A stretch of 40,927 nucleotides of DNA, taken from a bacterium (GTDB lineage: Bacteria > Cyanobacteriota > Vampirovibrionia > Gastranaerophilales > Gastranaerophilaceae). Below are positions 7,574 to 14,930 of the stretch, piece by piece (the first letter of the stretch is position 1; each line of letters opens with the position of its first letter). The DNA lies in contig JAFVDH010000003.1 of NCBI GenBank assembly GCA_017478515.1, positions 1 to 40,927 of the forward strand, read 5' to 3'. Position numbers and translations under genes: made by a program. The notes below the pieces were generated by a model. It had not been told where the DNA came from and did no database searches. It saw nothing but the letters and a program-made list of their open reading frames with translations.

Positions 7574-8680
7574 ATGCGAAAAATTTTAATGACAGGAATT
7601 ACAGGTCTTGTAGGTGCAGGATTTGCAACAAATTTATTAAGAAATAATCCGGATTATACTATTGTATCACTTTGTAGAAGTTTCGGTAATAAATCAGGAC
7701 TTGATAGAACTAAAGAAATAATAAAAGAACAATGCGAAATGGATAATAAGACAGATGCTGAAGAATTACTTTCTCGTATTGAAATAGTTGAAGGAACTTT
7801 AGAAGATTTTCCTGAAACTGAAATGTTATCAAAAGGACCTTATGAAACATTCTTTCATTGTGCAGCAAGTGTTAATTTAGGAAAAGATCCTGATAAAAAA
7901 ACATATAATACTAATTTTTATGGTACTAAGTCTGCACTATCTCTTGCAAAAAAACTTGGATTAAAAACATTCCACTATGTAGGAACAGCTTATGTCGCTG
8001 GTAAAAGTAACGGTGTTGTAATGGAAGATTCAATGCCTGCAACAGATTGGAATAATTCATATGAAAGAAGTAAATTTGATAGTGAAAAACTTGTAAGAGA
8101 ATCAGGTTTTGACTATACAATATATCGTCCGTCAATTATCGTCGGAAAACTTTCTGATGGAGTAATAAGAAAACCTCTTGCTTTTTATAGAATACTTGAA
8201 TTTTTAGCTCGTGTAAAAATAAACGGTTGTAAAAAAGCAGGATTACCATTAAACGGACCATTTAGTACAAAATTAAGACTTGCAGCAGGAACATCAGACA
8301 AAATATACTTTGTTCCTCAAGATTACGTTCAGCAAACGATAGCAAAATTATTTGTTCTACCTGTTTGTAACAGAACATATCATTTAACAGGAATGTCGCC
8401 TGTTTCAACCCAAATGATTGCAACCGCAGTATGCGAAGCACTACAAACAACAGGGCTTTGTTTGGTTGATAATATAGAAAATCCTTCAAAAGAAGAAAAA
8501 TTAGTTCAACGTATGCTTGATGATTTGCTGCCTTATTTTAAATCTGATATAACTTTTGATAATACAAATGTTATAAATGCGTTGGGTAAAGAAATTCTTG
8601 ATTGGAAATTGGATTTAGATTTTTTAAGAAAAATGGTACATGCATATTATAAAGAACATAATCCGGAATTGTTAAAATAA
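7574..8680 (+). CDS. Extended SDR / NAD-dependent epimerase-like protein (thioester-reductase-like)
   Basis: 368 aa from the ATG at 7574, which has an AAAGAGG Shine-Dalgarno 5 bases upstream. An ATG 45 bases earlier would add a Lys-rich stretch before the Rossmann fold. TGITGLVGAG (7-16) is the NAD(P) loop, HCAASVNLG the conserved second strand, and YERSK the catalytic Tyr-Lys; YRPSIIVG is typical of extended SDRs and the NAD_binding_4 (male-sterility/thioester reductase) group. Substrate unknown: either a nucleotide sugar or an acyl thioester. It is followed 19 bases later by a glycosyltransferase, probably co-transcribed, as cargo of the island. Confidence 0.78.
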   Translation: MRKILMTGITGLVGAGFATNLLRNNPDYTIVSLCRSFGNKSGLDRTKEIIKEQCEMDNKTDAEELLSRIEIVEGTLEDFPETEMLSKGPYETFFHCAASVNLGKDPDKKTYNTNFYGTKSALSLAKKLGLKTFHYVGTAYVAGKSNGVVMEDSMPATDWNNSYERSKFDSEKLVRESGFDYTIYRPSIIVGKLSDGVIRKPLAFYRILEFLARVKINGCKKAGLPLNGPFSTKLRLAAGTSDKIYFVPQDYVQQTIAKLFVLPVCNRTYHLTGMSPVSTQMIATAVCEALQTTGLCLVDNIENPSKEEKLVQRMLDDLLPYFKSDITFDNTNVINALGKEILDWKLDLDFLRKMVHAYYKEHNPELLK

Positions 8681-8699
8681 AACAAGAAAGAGCTAAAAA

Positions 8700-9812
8700 A
8701 TGCTAGAATCACTAATTCAAAATGATTGTAAAATATTAGCAACTAATAATGAAATGGTTTCGGTTATTATTCCCACACACAAACCGAATATAAAGTATTT
8801 TTCACGTTGCTTTGATTCTATAAAAAATCAAACTTTCGGATTTAATAATATAGAGGTAATTATTGTTGTTCATAATACTAATGAGCAATTTTTTAATGAA
8901 ATAAAGTATTTAGTAAAAGATTATGATAATGTTAAACTTTTAAAGTTGGATAACAATAAACATTCTGCTTCAAGTCCAAGAAACTATGGCATGCAATTTG
9001 TAACTAATAAATATGTAACGTTTTTAGATGATGATGATGCTTTAAAAGAAAATTTTATTAAAGATTCTTTGAATTATATGAAAAATAATAACGTACAGTT
9101 TGTTTCTTATGCCAGAAAAAATATTCGTGATGACTATAATATTGTAAGCATAAAATATAATGAACTTGAAACAATAATAGATAAAGAAATCGTTTATAAT
9201 ATTAATAAAAATGCAAATATTATTCCTTTTGAACAAGCTGTTTTTGTTACAGGAAAAATGTTTGATTTTGATTTTATAAAAAAACATCATATTTTATTTA
9301 ATGAAGATATTCCGGTTTTTGAAGATTTTTTATTTGTATCGGAAGTTATAAAAAATTCAAAGTCTGTATGCGTTCAACCGCATATTTTAGGGTATTACTA
9401 TCACCTTAATGAAGACAGTATAATTAACAATTTAAATCGCACAGATGCAGATATATTAAATTGTGTCGAGGGGATTTTAAATATTATAGAAACAATAAAA
9501 TCTTCGCAATATCTATCAAAAATAGAGCTTAGAGAACTTGTTGCTTATATTGGTGTTACAATGTTTTCATCCATCAATATATCTTATTCAACAAGATGCA
9601 AAGTTAGGGATTTAATGAAAAAATATATAAAATTATTGTGGTTAGTTGACAAAAATAACATGTATGCAAAAAATAGAAGCAAAATGAATTATAAAATTAT
9701 GGAAACAGAAATAACTTGTCCTATAATAGCTTATGTTATATCTAAAACTCTAAAACTGTTAAGAATAAATCCGGTATTATTGGTAAGTTTTTTTACAAAT
9801 AAATTTGATTAG
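8700..9812 (+). CDS. Family 2 glycosyltransferase (island cargo)
   Basis: 370 aa. VSVIIPTHKPN near residue 20 and FLDDDDALKENFI near 107 are the GT-A nucleotide-sugar and metal-binding motifs; SASSPRNYGM before the DDD motif fits the GT2 pattern. No transmembrane helices are obvious, so it is probably a cytoplasmic enzyme adding a sugar to a surface glycan. I took the ATG at 8700 because AAGAAAGAG precedes it; an internal ATG at 8754 lies just before the first motif. It is even more AT-rich than the flanking housekeeping genes. Likely in one operon with the preceding SDR. Confidence 0.85.
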   Translation: MLESLIQNDCKILATNNEMVSVIIPTHKPNIKYFSRCFDSIKNQTFGFNNIEVIIVVHNTNEQFFNEIKYLVKDYDNVKLLKLDNNKHSASSPRNYGMQFVTNKYVTFLDDDDALKENFIKDSLNYMKNNNVQFVSYARKNIRDDYNIVSIKYNELETIIDKEIVYNINKNANIIPFEQAVFVTGKMFDFDFIKKHHILFNEDIPVFEDFLFVSEVIKNSKSVCVQPHILGYYYHLNEDSIINNLNRTDADILNCVEGILNIIETIKSSQYLSKIELRELVAYIGVTMFSSINISYSTRCKVRDLMKKYIKLLWLVDKNNMYAKNRSKMNYKIMETEITCPIIAYVISKTLKLLRINPVLLVSFFTNKFD

Positions 9813-9864
9813 ATTTTACTGTTTATATAATTGCAATTCAGGCCTATAATACTGTATAAAGTTC

Positions 9865-9891
9865 TTGCTAAACACCAATTTGTGCTATAAT
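9865..9891 (+). promoter_or_regulatory. Promoter of the unknown gene, apparently leaderless
   Basis: A consensus TATAAT (9886-9891) ends 6 bases before the ATG at 9898. TTGCTA (9865-9870) is a possible -35 with a short 15-base spacer. A second GCCTATAATAC lies 43 bases upstream. There is no Shine-Dalgarno, as for the SDR gene at 6481. Confidence 0.55.
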
Positions 9892-9897
9892 ACAGGC

Positions 9898-10575
9898 ATG
9901 TCAAACATTACAAACCAATCATTAAAATTAAAAAGGGCAGATGGTAAAATAGTTGATGCTGTATTTTATGATAATTCTGATATAAATACAGTTAAAATTT
10001 TAGATATAAAAACTTTAAAATTTGAGGGTAAAAAGACTAAAGATATCACTAAAGCTGATATAAGAAAAATCGTATTCAAAGGGGAAGATAAATTATATCT
10101 GCAAAATAAAAAATCTAAGATAGTTGCAGGTTTATCTAAAAAGCATTTGGGGAAAATTATTTCAACTGTATTCACTAAAGATAAAGAAGGTAAATATGGT
10201 TATTTGAAAAAAGAAATTGTTTCAAACGTTGATACAATTTTCTTTTTAGCAATACCAATATTAAAACATTCTGAATTGAAAAAACAAGCTCTTTATAATA
10301 ATCAAATAATTTGTAGATATGCTTTGCCGTTAAAAATAGGTGGATTTATTTTTCTTGTTATGATAACTGTAAAAGAAAGATTAGACTATGAAGAAATGTC
10401 TATTGATGAATTTACAGTATATGATTTATATTCAGAATTAGAACAAAATAAAAATCCACTTGATAGTCCCTCTACGGTTTCCAAAAGAACCTTCCGTAGC
10501 CATTACCAAGCGGATACTTATAGTATAAAGGATTTAATAGAATTTGTCAAGTTCAGTATAACCAAAATTCAGTAA
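9898..10575 (+). CDS. Unknown island protein with a decayed second copy nearby (possibly phage polyvalent-protein-like)
   Basis: 225 aa from the ATG at 9898. The frame opens 33 bases upstream, but that part overlaps the promoter. The first half is rich in Lys and beta-like: LKLKRADGKIVDAVF, KILDIKTLKFEGKKTK. The second half has KHSELKKQ, then IGGFIFLVMITVKERLDYEE and FTVYDLYSELEQ, and ends KRTFRSHYQADTYSIKDLIE. The pattern 'K(H)..L, G..F.V..TVKE, YDLE' recalls LPD3/barnase-like domains of phage polyvalent proteins, a weak eye-based impression. A degraded copy lies at 6151-6385. I do not claim a function. Confidence 0.6.
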   Translation: MSNITNQSLKLKRADGKIVDAVFYDNSDINTVKILDIKTLKFEGKKTKDITKADIRKIVFKGEDKLYLQNKKSKIVAGLSKKHLGKIISTVFTKDKEGKYGYLKKEIVSNVDTIFFLAIPILKHSELKKQALYNNQIICRYALPLKIGGFIFLVMITVKERLDYEEMSIDEFTVYDLYSELEQNKNPLDSPSTVSKRTFRSHYQADTYSIKDLIEFVKFSITKIQ

Positions 10576-10604
10576 TATCAGTATTTTATATAAATAATAT
10601 ATAA

Positions 10605-11381
10605 TTAACTAACATTCAATTTTGCATAAAATTCATCCATTTTATTTGCAACTTGAACTTCTTTGCTTTTAATTAAATGAGAATAGGTATTTAAGGTTAT
10701 ATTTTTATCTGCGTGTCCTAGTCTGCAACTTACCGTTACAATATCTTCTCCTGAAGAAATTAATAAACTTGCATTTGTATGTCTTAATTGGTGAAAAGTG
10801 ATTTTAGGTAAATTGTGCTTTTTTAAAAATTTTATAAACCACTTATACGGTAAATTAGGACTTATTGCTTTACCGTCATCAAGCATAAATACATAAGGTT
10901 CATTATGCCAAGCTGTACCAAGTTTTAATTTTTGCTGTATTTGGTAATTTCTGTATATTTTAAGTAAATTCATAACAGTTTTAGAAACAGTTACAACTCT
11001 TATTCCAGCTTCTGTTTTTGTTTTATCCTTGATTATGCCATAGCCTACAACATAATGTCTTTGCTTATTTATACTTATTTGAGAAGTTTCAAAATTAATA
11101 TCATCCCACGTTAAACCTGTTAATTCACTTCGTCTTAAACCAATATCAATAGCAAGATACACCATAACAATTAATGTTAAGGATTCATCATTCAAAGCAC
11201 TTAACATTCTTTCTATTTGTTCTTCAACATAGTATTTTGCTTTTGCTTTATATGATTTTTTCATATCAATTCTTTGCATAGGGTTATCTTTTATAACATT
11301 CTATTTTACAGCGGTAGATAATATGGAACATATTACTCCAATGTGATTACGTATCGTTCTTTCAGATAAAATTTTATTTTT
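10605..11381 (-). pseudogene. Tyrosine recombinase (integrase), truncated with an in-frame TAG
   Basis: The catalytic domain is intact: GLRRSE (Arg I), KTKTEAG (Lys), HQLRH (His-x-x-Arg), LGHAD and NTYSH (nucleophile Tyr). It is open from the ATG at 11279 (224 aa). Upstream in the same frame the reading continues LSERTIRNHIGVICSILSTA then VK, a TAG at 11301-11303, then NVIKDNPM. In relatives this site is usually Trp (AVKW..I..NP), so TGG to TAG is the likely lesion. Before about 11381 the frame runs into the DUF3987 remnant, so the N-terminal arm-binding domain is deleted. It lies between the att repeat/tRNA and the cargo, as expected for the element's own integrase. Confidence 0.82.
11344..11354. 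repeat. 11-mer shared between the two ends of the island
   Basis: TGATTACGTAT occurs here and at 6365-6375, with a one-base variant TGATTGCGTAT at 6442-6452. Such short repeats near both ends of an element can be integrase arm sites. One copy lies inside integrase-derived coding sequence, so chance is possible in AT-rich DNA. Confidence 0.3.
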
Positions 11382-11577
11382 TGAATGTATATGTATCTAT
11401 TTCATTTTTATATTTATTATTATCTTCAAGATATTTATCATCAAATATTTGGTCATAAATGTCTAAAATATTCTTAACGATTTTTAAACAAGGAGTTTTC
11501 TTTTGTGATGGATTTCCTATTAATGCTGTCCATAAAATTGGGTATTCAATCCACTCACTATCAGTCTTTACATTGAT
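11374..11577 (-). pseudogene. Remnant of a DUF3987-type phage/plasmid helicase-like protein
   Basis: A 67-codon minus-strand reading frame between two stops reads EWIEYPILWTALIGNPSQKK then TPCLKIVKNILDIYDQIF and ends in TYTFKK. 'LW.ALIG.PS.KKTP..K' is the Walker-A-like signature of DUF3987 proteins found in phages and integrative elements. There is no start codon and the ATPase core after it is missing. The end overlaps the start of the integrase remnant in another frame, marking the deletion junction. Confidence 0.6.
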
Positions 11578-11632
11578 TTAATAATGTCCACAAATGATTA
11601 TACTTATGACATTTAAAAATACTAGAAATTAG

Positions 11633-11755
11633 GATATTAATTTAAATAGGGTAGATAGTGGATATTCAATAACTCCATCAAGAATTGTTGCTAATTATAT
11701 TGCAGGTATGACAGATAGATATGCTCTTGAAAATTATAAAAGAATGTTTGATTAA
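11633..11755 (+). pseudogene. Remnant of a dGTPase-like dNTP triphosphohydrolase (C-terminal end)
   Basis: Forty codons after a stop read SGYSITPSRIVANYIAGMTD then RYALENYKRMF and a TAA. 'V.(D/N)YIAGMTDRYA' is the conserved C-terminal motif of Dgt-family enzymes. The HD metal-binding domain is absent and no start exists, so this is a scrap of a lost gene. Confidence 0.65.
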
Positions 11756-11940
11756 TTTAATGATTATTATATGAGTAAAATATATCTAACAAATTAAGTG
11801 CAGAATCATTTGCAAATGATAAATTAAGAAGAAAAAATAACTAATGAAATAATTAAAAAATTTTCACCAGTCCCCTAACAGTCCCTTTTTTGAAAAATTT
11901 TAGCTAATTTTTCAATATTTCAAATCGCCAAAAACGCACT
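11756..11940 (+). other. Right end of the island, degenerate sequence
   Basis: No intact gene. Codons 11791-11844 read KLSAESFANDKLRRKNN then a stop, which resembles a real protein C-terminus that I cannot place. A direct repeat of AGTCCC (in CAGTCCCCTAACAGTCCC, about 11871-11886) follows. This stretch lies between the remnants and the tRNA terminator. Confidence 0.35.
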
Positions 11941-11961
11941 AAAAAAGAGCCTTTCGGCTCT
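11941..11961 (-). terminator. Terminator of tRNA-Gly
   Basis: Read on the minus strand: AGAGCC, loop GAAA, GGCTCT, then a T run. It is 9 bases past the tRNA 3' end and lies on the element side of the att repeat, so the element brought its own terminator for the rebuilt tRNA. Confidence 0.85.
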
Positions 11962-11967
11962 GTTTCT

Positions 11968-11993
11968 AAATGGAGCGGGAGACGAGGCTCGAA
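11968..11993 (-). repeat. att repeat: 3' end of the intact tRNA-Gly (proximal end)
   Basis: Identical over 26 bases to 5989-6014. It covers the CCA end, the 3' acceptor strand and part of the T arm of tRNA-Gly, plus three flanking A. Confidence 0.85.
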
Positions 11994-12045
11994 CTCGCGA
12001 CATCTTCCTTGGCAAGGAAGCATTCTACCACTGAATTACTCCCGC
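11971..12045 (-). tRNA. tRNA-Gly (anticodon GCC)
   Basis: Read on the minus strand, a 7-bp acceptor stem GCGGGAG/CTCCCGC, discriminator T and an encoded CCA. The anticodon arm CTTCCTTGCCAAGGAAG has GCC as anticodon, and the T loop is GTTCGAGCC-like. 75 nt including CCA. It serves as the integration site of the island; the 3' end has been replaced by the element's copy. Confidence 0.97.
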
Positions 12046-12054
12046 ATACTTATT

Positions 12055-12082
12055 ATTATATTTGCTGATTTTTTTTTGTAAA
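12055..12082 (-). promoter_or_regulatory. Promoter of tRNA-Gly
   Basis: On the minus strand: -35 TTTACA (12082-12077), 16-base spacer, -10 TATAAT (12060-12055), about 10 bases ahead of the mature tRNA 5' end. Confidence 0.75.
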
Positions 12083-12241
12083 GTATTTACAGAAATTTTA
12101 AAAAAACTTTACTTTTTTTGCTTTTGTTTATGTATTATCATGTTTTTAAAAATAATAGATATTTTGTATTAATTCACATATATTGAATTAACACAGCAGT
12201 TATTAGAAACTTAGAATTTTACATTTCCGTAAGGAGAAAAT

Positions 12242-13621
12242 ATGCCGGGTTTAAAGCAGGAAAACACAAACAGTAATAATCTAATGCCGCAAAATATTGA
12301 AGCTGAAGAAGCTGTTTTGGGGGCAATACTGGTAAATCCCGAAACTTTATCAAGAGTTGCGGAAACATTAAAACCTGATTATTTTTACAAACCTGCTCAC
12401 AGATATGTTTATGAAGCGATGCTTCAACTGTTTAACCAAAACGAAAGAATTGACATTGTTACGGTTTCAGAAGTTTTAAACCTAAATTCAAAGCTTGAAC
12501 TGGTCGGAGGAAGAGCATTTATAAATGACTTAACCTACAAAACCATTACAACATCTAACATTGAATATTATTCAAAAATTGTTCAAGAAAAAGCCATAAA
12601 GCGTTCACTTATAAGTGCAGGTTCAGAAATTGTTTCTTATGGATATGATATGAATACGGTAGATGAATCTTTAGGAAAAGCCGAAAAGCTGATTTTTGAA
12701 ATATCAGCTAATAAAAATACTAAAGATTTAGTTCCTGTTAAAGATGTGGTTTTTGAAACATATGAAAAAATAGATTACAGATACAACCATAGAGATGAAT
12801 TAATAGGAATTCCGACATCTTTTTATGATTTGGACGGAATAATGAACGGACTGCAAAAGTCAGATTTAATAATACTTGCGGCAAGACCAGCCATGGGAAA
12901 AACTGCATTTGCTCTAAATATAGCGACAAATGTTGCAATAAAAGCAAAAGTTCCGGTTGCGATATTCTCACTTGAAATGTCAAAAGGACAATTAGTACAA
13001 AGAATTTTATGTTCTGAAGCAGAAGTTGATTCTCAAAGACTAAAAACTGGAAATATGCAAAAAAAAGATTGGGATAAACTTGCAAACGCAATGAACGATT
13101 TAGCAGAAGCACCTATTTATATAGATGATTCAAGCGGATGTACTCTAACGGATTTAAGAGCGAAAGCAAGAAGACTTGCAATGCAAGAAAAGAACCTTGG
13201 TTTAATAGTAATAGATTATTTACAGTTGATGGAAAGTACAGGCAAAGAGGAAAGAACTCAAGCAATTTCAACAATATCAAGAGGTTTAAAAACCCTTGCA
13301 AGAGAATTAGATTTACCAATAATTGCGTTATCGCAATTATCCCGTGCTGTTGAGGGCAGAAAGGACAGACGACCTATGCTTTCGGATTTACGTGAATCAG
13401 GTGCGATAGAACAAGATGCTGATATAGTTATGTTTATTTATCGTGACGACTATTACAGGGATAATGAAGAAGACTCTGATAGTGCTGCACCTAAAGGAAA
13501 CGAGGGTAAATCCGAAATAATAATTGCTAAACACAGAAACGGCCCTACAGGTATGATTGAATTATTATTTCAATCTAATATTACAAAATTCAAAAATCCT
13601 ATAAAAACAGATACATTCTAG
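12242..13621 (+). CDS. dnaB: Replicative DNA helicase DnaB
   Basis: 459 aa, full length and without intein. The N-terminal domain starts MPQNIEAEEAVLGAILVN, typical of DnaB. The RecA-like C-terminal domain has Walker A ARPAMGKTAF (about 214-223), SLEMSKGQL, Walker B LIVIDYLQLM (about 320-329), and LSDLRESGAIEQDADIVMFI near the end. It is the hexameric helicase that unwinds the replication fork and loads primase. AAGGAG lies 5 bases before the ATG. It stands alone, with the tRNA-Gly promoter facing away and a strong terminator after it. Confidence 0.98.
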   Translation: MPGLKQENTNSNNLMPQNIEAEEAVLGAILVNPETLSRVAETLKPDYFYKPAHRYVYEAMLQLFNQNERIDIVTVSEVLNLNSKLELVGGRAFINDLTYKTITTSNIEYYSKIVQEKAIKRSLISAGSEIVSYGYDMNTVDESLGKAEKLIFEISANKNTKDLVPVKDVVFETYEKIDYRYNHRDELIGIPTSFYDLDGIMNGLQKSDLIILAARPAMGKTAFALNIATNVAIKAKVPVAIFSLEMSKGQLVQRILCSEAEVDSQRLKTGNMQKKDWDKLANAMNDLAEAPIYIDDSSGCTLTDLRAKARRLAMQEKNLGLIVIDYLQLMESTGKEERTQAISTISRGLKTLARELDLPIIALSQLSRAVEGRKDRRPMLSDLRESGAIEQDADIVMFIYRDDYYRDNEEDSDSAAPKGNEGKSEIIIAKHRNGPTGMIELLFQSNITKFKNPIKTDTF

Positions 13622-13656
13622 CCTTTAATACGACTTTATAAAATTTCAAACAAAAT

Positions 13657-13689
13657 AAAAAGACTATGCATTAAATACATAGTCTTTTT
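13657..13689 (+). terminator. Terminator after dnaB
   Basis: Stem AAAAAGACTATG-like with CATAGTCTTTTT (10-12 bp), loop of about 9 bases, ending in a T run; 36 bases after the dnaB stop. Confidence 0.88.
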
Positions 13690-13697
13690 AAATTTTG

Positions 13698-13807
13698 TTA
13701 GGAAGAAAAGTTAGGTAATATAATTTTATTTAGGTAATTAAGATTTTGTTAGGATTTTGTCAGGAAAATTGATTAGGGAATAACAATTTTAGGTAATTTT
13801 TGTTAGG
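13698..13807. repeat. Cluster of eight TTAGG/TCAGG boxes
   Basis: TTAGG starts at 13698, 13711, 13730, 13749, 13773, 13789 and 13803, and TCAGG at 13760. Spacing is 11-19 bases, all on one strand, often as GTTAGGA or TTAGGTAAT. It lies in the convergent gap between dnaB and the helical-protein gene. It could be a degenerate tandem repeat or a protein-binding cluster. The rest of the gap (13808-13991) shows no gene. Confidence 0.45.
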
Positions 13808-13991
13808 AAAGGAAAAAACGAATAACTACGGGTAAGTTATTAATTTATATTTTTAAAATTAGTTTGTTAAAGCCATAAAAATCTGCAATACATACACACT
13901 ACTATACTTAAAACACTACTTATTTCGAAATACACACAAATTTCCGAATAAAGCTTTGCAAAACTAACTATGGCTAAAACGACGTTAGTTA

Positions 13992-14363
13992 CTAACCGAA
14001 TACATTGAATGATTTTTCAACGTTATCACCGATTAATGATTTAATAGAATCATACTCGGTCTTAACGGCCTGATGTTCAGTATTAATTTGGGTCAATTCC
14101 ATATCCATCAATTTTTCTTGAGAAGACAAAGATGTCATTGCTGCATCATATTTTGATTTTGCAGCATTAATTGCATCTTGGTCAAAGCCACCTGATTTAT
14201 TTGCCGTAGCATCATTTAATGCTGTTGAATACTCAGATGCCCATTGTTGTGATTGATAAGTCAATACCATCTTTTGTGCTGAAATTTGTTGTGCTCTTAA
14301 CTCAAGATCATGTTGTCTTGCCGTAAGAGTCATCAGTCGTGCCTGATTTGCTGCGATACCCAT
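13992..14363 (-). CDS. Small alpha-helical protein, paralog of the gene at the window start
   Basis: 123 aa from the ATG at 14363, where AAAAAAGG lies about 9 bases upstream; a longer frame from 14414 has no such support. The sequence (MGIAANQARLMTLTARQHDL at the start, many Gln/Ala/Glu, no signal peptide, no Cys) should be almost all alpha helix, with coiled-coil-like heptads in the second half. It ends GDNVEKSFNVFG, like the gene ending at base 69 (GDNVEDSYKTFGG). I do not recognise a function. Proteins of this style may be lineage-specific secretion or surface components, but that is a guess. Confidence 0.75.
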   Translation of the reverse strand: MGIAANQARLMTLTARQHDLELRAQQISAQKMVLTYQSQQWASEYSTALNDATANKSGGFDQDAINAAKSKYDAAMTSLSSQEKLMDMELTQINTEHQAVKTEYDSIKSLIGDNVEKSFNVFG

Positions 14364-14644
14364 AATATTACGCCTTTTTTCCTGAGACACCACAATCCTA
14401 TACAGACAACACATATACCCCTATATGCTTCCTATATATTCTTGTATGTCTTACATATTCCTAACAGTATTTATATCGGCACAACAAATATAAAACTTTA
14501 GCCCCAAACTCCATGTTTATCATGGTTTTAAGGAACACAAACGGAGCAAAAGCAATAATCACAATGGTTTTAATCTTAAAAATTCAACTTTACAAAACTT
14601 AATACACGACCAAAAAGCAGTCCTTATCATGGATTTACAACATA

Positions 14645-14684
14645 AAAATAGAGTTAATTAATTATTCTCAATTAACTCTATTTT
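14645..14684 (-). terminator. Terminator overlapping the 3' end of the GIY-YIG gene
   Basis: A perfect 15-bp stem (14645-14659 with 14670-14684, AAAATAGAGTTAATT paired with its complement), loop of 10 bases. On the minus strand it ends in a T run. The stem includes the last codons and stop of the gene. Confidence 0.8.
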
Positions 14685-14921
14685 CTCTTTTCGAGATAGT
14701 TTTTTTATTCTAATTTCTTCTTTCATAGCATCATTTTTAGAAGAAAACTCTTTTGTATAAACAATTTTTACAGGTTTATTAACTCTTGTGTATTTTGCAC
14801 CCAAACCCTGTTTATGCTTTTCAAAACGTTTTTGGACATCATCGGTATAACCGCAATAAAGAGTATTTTTTTCAGTAAGCAAAATATATACGTAATATTT
14901 TTTATCGTTAGATTTATCCAT
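14658..14921 (-). CDS. GIY-YIG nuclease-fold protein (UPF0213-like)
   Basis: 87 aa from the ATG at 14921 (AGGA 7 bases upstream); a TTG two codons earlier is also possible. YYVYILLTEKNTLYCGYTDD carries the paired motif (YVYIL....LYCGYT, equivalent to GIY..YIG), then KRFEKHKQGLGAKYTR with the conserved Arg and AKYTR, and a later Glu-rich helix KEEIRIKKLSRKEK. This is the small stand-alone family of unclear role, possibly DNA repair. It starts 9 bases after the upstream gene's stop, so they are likely co-transcribed. Confidence 0.88.
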   Translation of the reverse strand: MDKSNDKKYYVYILLTEKNTLYCGYTDDVQKRFEKHKQGLGAKYTRVNKPVKIVYTKEFSSKNDAMKEEIRIKKLSRKEKIELIENN

Positions 14922-14930
14922 AGTCAAATC

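Larger units (their letters stand above)
5989..11993. mobile_element. Decayed ~6-kb integrative element inserted in tRNA-Gly
   Basis: Bounds are the 26-bp direct repeat of the tRNA-Gly 3' end at 5989-6014 and 11968-11993. The intact tRNA is at the right end. The integrase remnant lies on that side, about 0.7 kb from the tRNA. Inside: a decayed partial copy of the unknown gene (6151-6385), two SDR genes, a glycosyltransferase, the intact unknown gene, a truncated integrase with an in-frame stop, and remnants of a DUF3987 protein and a dGTPase. It can no longer move by itself. The cargo genes are open and appear to be kept. Confidence 0.8.

Noticed and set aside
11301..11303. Recoding of TAG as an amino acid in the integrase
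   Set aside because: TAG serves as a normal stop elsewhere (for example the symporter gene), and the integrase has other damage, so a nonsense mutation is simpler.
12738..13319. Leu/Phe-rich minus-strand open frames inside dnaB
   Set aside because: These are antisense shadows of dnaB without start signals; the same applies to the minus-strand frames in dnaE.
13698..13807. A CRISPR array or telomere-like repeat
   Set aside because: Boxes are only five to nine bases, spacing varies from 11 to 19, and there are no unique spacers of even length or cas genes.
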